DNA of 64,000 nucleotides from Algoriphagus kandeliae. Lineage in GTDB: Bacteria; Bacteroidota; Bacteroidia; Cytophagales; Cyclobacteriaceae. The notes under the pieces were generated by a model, which was not told the DNA's origin, did no database searches, and saw only the letters and a program-made list of their open reading frames with translations. Of this stretch, positions 54,479 through 62,800 are shown piece after piece (position 1 is the stretch's first letter; each line of letters starts with the position of its first letter). The stretch lies in NCBI RefSeq assembly GCF_004571135.1, contig NZ_SPSB01000001.1, forward strand, positions 987,219 to 1,051,218. The letters are read 5' to 3'. The position numbers and the translations under genes are program-made.

Positions 54479-55825
54479 ATGTCCAATAACCGATACGCAT
54501 TTTTTATTTCTATCACAGCTGCCTTGGGTGGCTTTTTATTTGGTTTTGACACGGCTGTCATCTCAGGAGCTGAGCGTGCCATTCAGGATGTTTGGCAATT
54601 AGATGATTGGACACATGGATTGGCTATTGCTTCGGCATTGTATGGAACAGTCATAGGCGCCTTGTTTGGAGGCATCCCTGCTGATCGATTTGGTAGAAAA
54701 AAGTCACTGCTTTGGATCGGACTGTTTTACTTCATTTCAGCCTTAGGTTCAGCAATCGCTTGGGATGTGGGCAGTTTTACAGCATTCCGTTTTTTAGGAG
54801 GTTTGGGTGTAGGAGCCTCTTCTGTTGTTGCACCTATGTACATTTCGGAAATAGCTCCCGCTAAAAACCGAGGACTCTTGGTAGCTCTCTATCAATTCAA
54901 CATCGTATTTGGAATTGTCATCGCCTACATTTCAAATTTCTTAATTGGGACAGCTGAATTGCCAGAAGACTGGAGATGGATGCTTGGCGTGGAAGCAATT
55001 CCTGCCTTGATCTACAGCGTGATGATTTTTAGAATTCCGGAAAGTCCTCGTTGGCTAATTTCCAAATTCAACAATCAAAAAGAAGCCCGAGCCATCTTAA
55101 CCCGAACAGACCCGGAAGGCGTAGAGGAAGCTATTCGCCTAGCAATCGAGGAAGAAAATCAAGTCAAATCCAATGGAAGCTTTGGCATCCTTTTCAGTAA
55201 AAAATACCTTTCCAGCACGTTTTTAGCTATTTTGATTGCCTTCTTTAATCAAGTTTCTGGAATCAATGCAATCATCTATTTTGCTCCACGGGTATTTGAA
55301 ATGGCTGGAATTTCGACCGAATCAGCTTTGATTTCAACCATTGGAATCGGGGTAATAAACTTAATAGGGACCTTCCTAGGATTATATTTGATTGATCGGG
55401 TAGGAAGAAAAATCCTGATGTATATTGGCTCATTCGGCTACATCATTTCACTGAGCTTGATGGCTTATAATTTTTTGGGTCCTGGTATTCCCACATTTTG
55501 GTTACCCATTTTCGTCTTCGGTTTTATCCTTTCTCACGCAATAGGGCAAGGCTCTGTGATTTGGGTATTTATTTCTGAAATGTTCCCGAATGAGTTTCGG
55601 GCTTACGGACAATCTTTAGGTTCCTTTACCCATTGGATTATGGCAGCCTTGATTGCCAATGTATTTCCCTTTTTCGCCAACTCCTTCGGGCCAGGATATA
55701 TATTTTCCTTCTTTGCGGTTATGATGTTCATTCAACTGCTTTGGGTAAGATTCAAAATGCCAGAAACAAAAGGAAGATCTCTGGAAGAAATTCAAAAAGA
55801 CTTACATCAACACTATGTCCAATAA
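54479..55825 (+). CDS. Sugar porter, major facilitator superfamily
   Basis: 448 residues, 12 hydrophobic segments. Sugar-porter signatures are all present: GGFLFGFDTAVISGAE in helix 1, DRFGRKKSL, PESPRWL, QVSGINAIIYFAP in helix 7, DRVGRKIL, and the terminal PETKGRSLEEI. It likely imports a hexose by proton symport. Its 3' end overlaps the next gene by 11 bp. As that gene is a fructokinase-like enzyme, fructose or a related sugar is a reasonable guess. Confidence 0.93.
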   Translation: MSNNRYAFFISITAALGGFLFGFDTAVISGAERAIQDVWQLDDWTHGLAIASALYGTVIGALFGGIPADRFGRKKSLLWIGLFYFISALGSAIAWDVGSFTAFRFLGGLGVGASSVVAPMYISEIAPAKNRGLLVALYQFNIVFGIVIAYISNFLIGTAELPEDWRWMLGVEAIPALIYSVMIFRIPESPRWLISKFNNQKEARAILTRTDPEGVEEAIRLAIEEENQVKSNGSFGILFSKKYLSSTFLAILIAFFNQVSGINAIIYFAPRVFEMAGISTESALISTIGIGVINLIGTFLGLYLIDRVGRKILMYIGSFGYIISLSLMAYNFLGPGIPTFWLPIFVFGFILSHAIGQGSVIWVFISEMFPNEFRAYGQSLGSFTHWIMAALIANVFPFFANSFGPGYIFSFFAVMMFIQLLWVRFKMPETKGRSLEEIQKDLHQHYVQ

Positions 55826-56693
55826 AGTACTTGTATTCGGTGAAATGCTATGGGACTGTCTTCCTCAGGGAGATGTACCGGGTGGCGCAAGCATGAATGT
55901 GGCCTTGCATTTGCATATCATGGGTTTTGAAAGCCGCTTGATTTCAGCTGTGGGAAATGATGATTTGGGAAAAAAGCTGCTGAAATATATCAAAAGCTAC
56001 GGGGCTTCCGATGAACTAATTCAAGTCAATATTCATGAAACCTCCCGTGTCTTAGTTGACAACAGAGATATCGAAAATGTAAAATATAATATCATTTCTC
56101 CTGTAGCTTGGGATTTTATTGAGAACAACCCCTTGCTCACAGAATCGGTAAAATCATGTGATGCTTTTGTTTTTGGTACCCTTGGAGTTCGAAATCACCA
56201 AAGTCTGCAAACCCTATTAGACTTGTTGCATCACGCAGAACTCCGGATATTTGACGCCAATTTACGTCCTCCCTATTATGACTTTGAAGTCATTGAAACC
56301 TTATTAGGCTTTACTGAAATTCTCAAAATAAATGAGGACGAGCTTGTGGCATTTGGCGATTACTTTAACATTGAAGCCAAGCCTGAACCTCTTTGCGAAT
56401 TTTTGGATAAGCATTTCCCTGTTGAAACAATTTGTATCACCCTAGGGTCAAGGGGTGCTCTATTGTATCAAGATGGAAAATTCTATTCTCATCCCGGATA
56501 TTCCGTGAAAGTAGTGGACACAATTGGAGCTGGTGATGCCTTCCTCAGTGGATTTGTAAAAAGCTACCTGGAGAAAAAAAATCCAGCAGAAACACTTGAT
56601 TTTGCCTGCAAGGTGGGTGCATTTGTAGCTTCTCAACAGGGAGGTTCTCCTAAGTATAAACTCTCAGATTTAGATCATTTAGAAAAGAAATAA
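55815..56693 (+). CDS. PfkB-family carbohydrate kinase, probable fructokinase
   Basis: 292 residues. Ribokinase fold: LVFGEMLWDCLPQG and the GGASMNVALHL sugar-binding start, DANLRPPYYD in the middle, and the anion hole/catalytic motif DTIGAGDAFLSGF. The E-x-L-W-D start resembles fructokinases. It phosphorylates a sugar, probably fructose, delivered by the porter with which it overlaps by 11 bp. It ends 99 bp before the TonB receptor gene. Confidence 0.88.
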   Translation: MSNKVLVFGEMLWDCLPQGDVPGGASMNVALHLHIMGFESRLISAVGNDDLGKKLLKYIKSYGASDELIQVNIHETSRVLVDNRDIENVKYNIISPVAWDFIENNPLLTESVKSCDAFVFGTLGVRNHQSLQTLLDLLHHAELRIFDANLRPPYYDFEVIETLLGFTEILKINEDELVAFGDYFNIEAKPEPLCEFLDKHFPVETICITLGSRGALLYQDGKFYSHPGYSVKVVDTIGAGDAFLSGFVKSYLEKKNPAETLDFACKVGAFVASQQGGSPKYKLSDLDHLEKK

Positions 56694-56792
56694 GAAATCC
56701 CCGAATTTCTCGAGATTAGACCATTTATCCCTTTTTGCAACTTTGTTTCATTTTTTCTGGTTTAAAGATGGAAAGCCCATTATTTTTGGACC

Positions 56793-59099
56793 GTGAAACA
56801 ATTATTGGCCATATCTTTCCTATTAATCCTTTCTATAGGCCTTTATTTTAAGGCGAATGGACAGGATTGTCGCCTTATAATTCGGGGTAAGGTGATTCAT
56901 TTGGAAAACAACGAGTCCATCCCAGGTGCATACGTTTGGATAGAAGAAATCAATAATGGAACAATCACGGATGATTCAGGAAATTTTCAATTCAGAAATC
57001 TCTGCCCAGGAGAATACACCATAAAGATTCAATTTTTAGGGCATCAAGAAATAATTGAAAAAATAATCTTAGGTAGCAATTCCTTCAACAAGACATTCAG
57101 ATTACAGGAAGAAGCGACGGATTTAGGAGGAGTAGAAGTTCATGGCCACCGTGATGCAGTCCAAACGACCACAGCAATTTCAGCCTTATATGGGGAAAGA
57201 CTTTTGGAAGCGAGGGGAGAAAACCTAGGTGAAAGTTTAAAACGAATAGCTGGTGTCACCACTTTCTCTACTGGAAACAGCATTGCTAAACCGGTAATTC
57301 ATGGCTTGCACTCCAACCGAATAATGATTCTAAATAATGGAATCAGACTAGAAGGACAGCAATGGGGAGCTGAGCATGCTCCTGAAATTGATCCTTTCCT
57401 GGCCAATGAAATCACAGTAATCAAAGGGGCTGAAACAGTTCGATTTGGACCTGAGGCTATGGGAGGAGTGATTTTAGTGAATCCTGGTGAAATCCCAACC
57501 GGTAAAAATCATCAAACTGATCTCTACTTGGTTGGAGGAACCAATGGAAGAACAGGTAACCTTTCCATTTCACATGCAAGCGGGTTTGAAAAGATTGCAG
57601 GTTTAGGTTATCGCGTTCAGGGTTCAGTAAAAAGAGGAGGAAATGTCCGATCACCAGAATATTTCCAAGGCAATACCGGAATGAGCGAGATGAACTTTTC
57701 AGGTGCTTTGAATTATACCAGTTCCAAAATCGGTACAGAGCTCTATTACAGTTTTTTCAATACCGAACTTGGAATCTTACGAGATGCTCATACGGGAAAT
57801 TTATCTGATTTGGAGGAAATTATTGAAAATGGACGTCCATTTACCAATGCTGATTTCACCTACGAAATCAACAATCCGAAACAGATCGTTTCTCACCATC
57901 TAGCGAAATTAAAAGCCCACTACCATTTGAATGACAGGTGGAAAGCAAATCTTCAATATGGATTCCAACTTAATCAGCGACAGGAATACGATCGACGTAG
58001 AGGTGATTTGAATAGTAGGGCAAGTTTGGATTTGGAGCTTTTTACTAATACGCTTGATCTCTTTGTGGACCACACGCATGAAAATGCACTGAGTGGTACC
58101 TGGGGAATTAATGTGATTCAACAAGCCAATTCCAATGTTCCTGGAACGGGAGTTACGCCTTTAATTCCCAATTATGACATGCTCAACTTTGGGCTTTATC
58201 TGATGGAGAAATATTCCAAAGGTCCGTTGGAACTGGAAGGCGGACTTCGCTATGATTATCGTACGGTAAATACAGCCCGTTATATAGGGAATGAGTTGGA
58301 AGAGGCTGATCTGAGCTATAATAATGTGACCGCCTTTTTGGGCGCCTATTATCAAATCAGTCCAACAGTATCCTTCAGATCAAATCTCGGTTCGGCATGG
58401 AGACCACCCAATGTAAATGAGCTCTTTTCGCAAGGTTTGCATCATGGAGCAGCGGCCGTTGAAATCGGGGATGCGGATCTTCAATCCGAAAAATCCCTGA
58501 AGTGGGTGAACTCACTGGAATTCGAAGGAAAAAAAACAAGCGGAGAGATTACCGTATATGCTAATCAAATCCAGGATTATATCTATTTAAATCCGACAGG
58601 AGAGACATTCGTGAGTTTGAGAGGAACTTTCAATGTCTATGAATATTTACAGGCAAATGCCTTTTTCTGGGGATTTGATTTTTCAGGTAGCTATGAAATA
58701 AATGATGCTTTTCAGGCATACGCTAAGGGATCAATCATCCGGGCAAGAAATACTGAAACTGATGAATTTTTTCCTTTTATCCCTTCAGATCGAATGGATT
58801 GGGGAATTATGTACCGAATAGGAACTGAGTCAATAAATCACAACTTCACCCTGTCCAATATTTTGGTGGCCCAACAAAAACGAGAGCCTTCCTTTGACTT
58901 GGCTCCTGCCCCACCTGCTTATGCCTTGTTCAATTTAGCATATCGCTATCAGGTCCCTTTTCAGGGTAATCGCTTAAATCTTGGGCTCCAAGTACAAAAC
59001 CTATTCAATACAGAATACAAAGAATACATGAATAGATTCCGCTACTTCACAGCGGATATGGGAAGAAATATTTTACTTAAAATCAATTACCAATTTTAA
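56793..59099 (+). CDS. TonB-dependent outer-membrane receptor, ZnuD-like
   Basis: 768 residues from a GTG at 56793, which alone gives a signal peptide (MKQLLAISFLLILSIGL..ANGQ). Then a carboxypeptidase-regulatory-like domain (about 28-110, IPGAYVWIEE, GEYTIKIQFLGHQEI), a plug domain (IHGLHSNRIMILNNGIRLEG) and a 22-strand-type barrel ending KINYQF. QWGAEHAPEID in the plug and GLHHGAAAVEIGD in the barrel are His/acid-rich features shared with ZnuD-like zinc receptors. Metal import, probably zinc, is inferred. The next gene, 20 bp on, is a partner-like lipoprotein. Confidence 0.88.
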   Translation: MKQLLAISFLLILSIGLYFKANGQDCRLIIRGKVIHLENNESIPGAYVWIEEINNGTITDDSGNFQFRNLCPGEYTIKIQFLGHQEIIEKIILGSNSFNKTFRLQEEATDLGGVEVHGHRDAVQTTTAISALYGERLLEARGENLGESLKRIAGVTTFSTGNSIAKPVIHGLHSNRIMILNNGIRLEGQQWGAEHAPEIDPFLANEITVIKGAETVRFGPEAMGGVILVNPGEIPTGKNHQTDLYLVGGTNGRTGNLSISHASGFEKIAGLGYRVQGSVKRGGNVRSPEYFQGNTGMSEMNFSGALNYTSSKIGTELYYSFFNTELGILRDAHTGNLSDLEEIIENGRPFTNADFTYEINNPKQIVSHHLAKLKAHYHLNDRWKANLQYGFQLNQRQEYDRRRGDLNSRASLDLELFTNTLDLFVDHTHENALSGTWGINVIQQANSNVPGTGVTPLIPNYDMLNFGLYLMEKYSKGPLELEGGLRYDYRTVNTARYIGNELEEADLSYNNVTAFLGAYYQISPTVSFRSNLGSAWRPPNVNELFSQGLHHGAAAVEIGDADLQSEKSLKWVNSLEFEGKKTSGEITVYANQIQDYIYLNPTGETFVSLRGTFNVYEYLQANAFFWGFDFSGSYEINDAFQAYAKGSIIRARNTETDEFFPFIPSDRMDWGIMYRIGTESINHNFTLSNILVAQQKREPSFDLAPAPPAYALFNLAYRYQVPFQGNRLNLGLQVQNLFNTEYKEYMNRFRYFTADMGRNILLKINYQF

Positions 59100-59119
59100 T
59101 TATTTACTGCTTACTAATT

Positions 59120-59722
59120 ATGAAAAACCTACGAAAACTACCTATCTATTTGCTTGCAGCAGGATTGTTTGCTTTTGCATCATGTGAGAGTGATGATCCA
59201 ATTCAGGAAAATGAAGGAGAAGTAATCACGGATGTAACACTTCTGTTCACCGAGCTTGACAATGCTGGAAACCCCGCTGGACTTACCTTCTCTTTTGATG
59301 CTTCAGATCCTGAAGGAATTGAAGTGGGCGGAGCCCCCACAGTAGAAACTGTAGCCCTAGAGGCTGGAAAAACCTACCGCATGCAGATTGAAGTACGGAA
59401 TAGTATTGAGAATGAAGATATTACTGAAGAAATCCTAGAAGAAGCAGATGAGCATCAGTTTTTCTTCCTAGGTTCTGCCTTCTCTGGTTCTTCCGCTCCT
59501 TTGACTTATGTGTATGATGATGAATCAGGTGAGTTAATCGGTGTAAGAGGAATTGTAACCGTAGCAGCTAATCCTTCTTTCAATAATGCTCAAATGCGAG
59601 TGGTACTTCGTCATGATTTGGATAAAAATTATCCAGGTGCAGACAGCCCTAATTTTGAAAACTTTGTTCAAGCTGGAGGAGAAACTGACTTAGACATCAC
59701 TTTCCCATTGGTGTTGAATTAA
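59120..59722 (+). CDS. Lipoprotein paired with the TonB receptor
   Basis: 200 residues. Lipobox FASC with lipid on Cys22, followed by an acidic linker. The mature part is beta-rich and acidic, with VTLLFTELDNAGNPA, TYRMQIEVRNSI and EEADEHQFFFLGSA; the last resembles lipoproteins that accompany ZnuD-like receptors in Bacteroidota. It is a possible surface metal-binding or docking partner (inference). Single transcript unit with the receptor, closed by the terminator at 59739. Confidence 0.75.
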   Translation: MKNLRKLPIYLLAAGLFAFASCESDDPIQENEGEVITDVTLLFTELDNAGNPAGLTFSFDASDPEGIEVGGAPTVETVALEAGKTYRMQIEVRNSIENEDITEEILEEADEHQFFFLGSAFSGSSAPLTYVYDDESGELIGVRGIVTVAANPSFNNAQMRVVLRHDLDKNYPGADSPNFENFVQAGGETDLDITFPLVLN

Positions 59723-59738
59723 TTCCTTTCAATCTTAT

Positions 59739-59775
59739 AAAAAATGCCAGCCTTTATCGGGCTGGCATTTTTTGT
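59739..59775. terminator. Bidirectional rho-independent terminator
   Basis: AAAAAATGCCAGCC and GGCTGGCATTTTTT form a 14-bp perfect stem with a 7-nt loop, with T/A tracts for both strands. It separates the receptor/lipoprotein pair from the convergent surface protein. Confidence 0.9.
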
Positions 59776-59806
59776 TTTAAGACGAGTTAAAATAGTCGAT
59801 TCTCTC

Positions 59807-62800
59807 CTATTGATTCTTGATAAGCCGCTTAGTAATAACCTCAAATCCAATTTGAACCTGAACTTGATACATACCCGGACTTAAGCCTTTCAAATCCAAT
59901 TTTTGAACGAAGGATTTTTCTCTGAGGCTACTTTCCTCAAGAACCAGCTTTCCAGTAGCATCAAATACTCGAATTGTCACTTGATCACCATAAGCTAGAT
60001 CAACTTTCAGGTTGGTTTCTTCATAAGCCGGGTTTGGATAAAGAATCACCTCATTTGCTCCAAACTCCCTTCTCAAGGTAATCTCCCTATTGATTGCCTG
60101 ACCTGCTCGATCTAAGCTGCTCACTTTCAGAACATACTCCTGAACTTTTTCCTGGGAACCTTTCCAAATTACCCGGTCGCCATCCAATTCAAAACTTGGA
60201 TGAGGTTCCATGGAGTAAAGATGGATGGAATCAACTGGATCTACGGTTGATAGGATTCCAATTACATCTCCTTCGGAAGAAGCTTTGGAAATAAAGTCCT
60301 CGCTAATCGTAATATCCAGCGCCTTTGGTTTATCAAGAACCAAGACATTCATAACTACCCGATCTGTTAGGAATCTGGATGAATAGATGGTCGATTTAAT
60401 CTGACCTTCTATCGGTTGCAGACCAGGAGTAAGAGGATCATACATTGCCTGATCCCAGTCTACTTCCATTTCTAGCAATTCCTCACCAGTGTCAATGGAC
60501 CAAGTATAGGTCTTCAGCTCTTCAAAAGGCGTATTCCAATCAACAGTCACCAAAGAATTAGAATCAATGGATTTGTTTTTGCCTTTTGCAGGCATGTGAA
60601 TTACGATATTACCTCCTGAAATTTCGGTGGAAGCATCGGCAAAATCAGAGCTTCCTAACTGATTGTCATAAACCGTATTTCCACTGATAGTTTCCCAAAT
60701 CTTTATTCTAAACTTATCTGATTCAGTTGATTCTTTGAGAGCGCCATCGATGGCAGACACCATAAATGAGTAGCCTTCTACACCATTTATTTTACCAGTT
60801 CCCTTATAAATTCCTTTTGCCCCAGCAATTACCAAAGACATATCTTCATGGGAAGAACTGTTAAAGTTCAAGTCTCCATTTTTAAACTGGAACTCTGTAT
60901 TTCCATCCACTCGATTACTTCCTTTTCTGTATTTGGCTACAAATCCAAAATTGGCTCGTCCTTCTAAATCAGTATCATTTAGATACGCACCCTTTGGAGA
61001 CCAAATCCAACCACCTCCAGTAATAAATCCTCCATTAGGATCAAATATTACTGCAAGGTCTGTTAAAGCTGTCCACTCATTACCACATACATCTACAAGA
61101 ACCAATTGGATCTGATATACACCTGTCTGTGAATAGGTATATTCTGCTGCAAAATCCTCAAATGGAGCCGTTAGAATAGTTTCATCACCATTATCCCACA
61201 CCCATTTTGCTTCTACAATTTCACCAGAAATAGACGCATTCACTTGAACAGGATTGTTGATTTGAATAGGATCAAGTGGACCTGAAATGCTTGTTACAGG
61301 TGAGACATCAAGACAAGGATTATCAGAGCAAGACTCTGGTGCTCCCGGATTTTTATTAGGATCCTGATCATCACAATCCAAATTATTATCAGCATAGCCT
61401 ATTGGAGCTAAGCAGAAATATTCAGGTTGTGCATTTTCACTTCCATAACCATCTCCATCCGCGTCGATATAGAAGGCACTTTGTACACCTTCATCGATCG
61501 CTCCATCACAGTTGTTGTCCTTACCGTCGCATAACTCTGGGGCACCTGGATAAATCGTTTTGTCAGAGTCATAACAATCTGAATTATCCGCCACATAGCC
61601 TTCAGGTGCATCACATGCAAATACCGGTTCGCCATTTACATCTCCAAAACCATCTCCGTCCGAATCAATATAGAAGGCTGTTTGTACATCCTCATCAATC
61701 GTTCCATCACAATCATTGTCTTTACCATCACAAAGCTCAGGAGCACCCGGATAAACCGTGTCGTCAGAGTCATCACAATCTGAATTATCAGTCACGAAGC
61801 CCTCTGGAGCTATACAAGCAAATACTGCCTCAGAATTCGCATCTCCGAAGCCATCTCCGTCCGAATCCATGTAGAAAGCAGTTTGGACACCTTCGTCGAT
61901 CGTTCCATCACAATTGTTATCCTTGCCATCACAAACCTCAGGAGCACCAGGATAAACCGTATCGTCTAAGTCATCGCAATCTGAATTATCAGTCACGTAG
62001 CCTTCTGGAGCTGCACAAGCAAATACTGCCTCAGCATTCACATCTCCAAAGCCATCTCCGTCACCATCGATATAGAAAGCAGTTCGGACACCTTCGTCGA
62101 TCGTTCCATCACAGTTGTTATCCTTGCCATCACAAACCTCAGGAGCACCAGGATATACCGTATCGTCAAAGTCATCGCAATCCGAATTATCAGTCACGTA
62201 GCCCTCCGGAGCAGCACATGCAAATACTGCCTCAGCATTTACATCTCCATAGCCATCTCCGTCCGCATCGATATAGAAGGCAGTTTGTACACCTTCGTCG
62301 ATCGCTCCATCACAATTGTTGTCCTTACCATCACAAACTTCAGGAGCACCAGGATATACCGTGTCGTCAGAGTCATCACAATCACCTTGATTTGGAGTAA
62401 ATCCATCATTATCTGAATCTAAATCTCCAGGATCTATAGCGTTAATACTAATTGTGACAATAGCAGTGGCTGAACCCTGATTTCCGTTTTCATCAGTTAT
62501 GGTCAAAGTGACGATATTCTCTCCTTCATCTGCAAGAGTGAAATCAGTTTGACTTAATTGATAACTCAAGATTCCACAATTATCAGTAGAGCCATCATCC
62601 ACATCTAATGGACTCAGAATTAGGGTTTGATCCGAATCAATTGCAAATACTCGATTACGGGTCAAAACCACTGGAGTTTCATCGTCGGTAACAGTTACAT
62701 CGAAGCTGCAAGTAGCTTGATTACCTGCTGCATCGGTGGCAGTATAAGTTACTCTTGTGGTACCAATTGGGAAAACTGAACCAGGTTCAAAGTTGCTTGT

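Noticed and set aside
54232..54582. Minus-strand frame of 116 codons in the icmF/porter gap
   Set aside because: It runs over the porter start and through very AT-rich sequence, has no recognisable domain, and sits on palindromes and a promoter.
61328..62383. CRISPR array suggested by regularly spaced repeats
   Set aside because: Units are 201 bp, in frame and translate to MopE-type motifs; there are no short repeats with unique spacers.
61402..62400. 332-codon plus-strand open frame, rich in His and Arg
   Set aside because: It is antisense to the MopE-type repeats; the repeated DNA gives a long frame by chance, with no start context or known domain.
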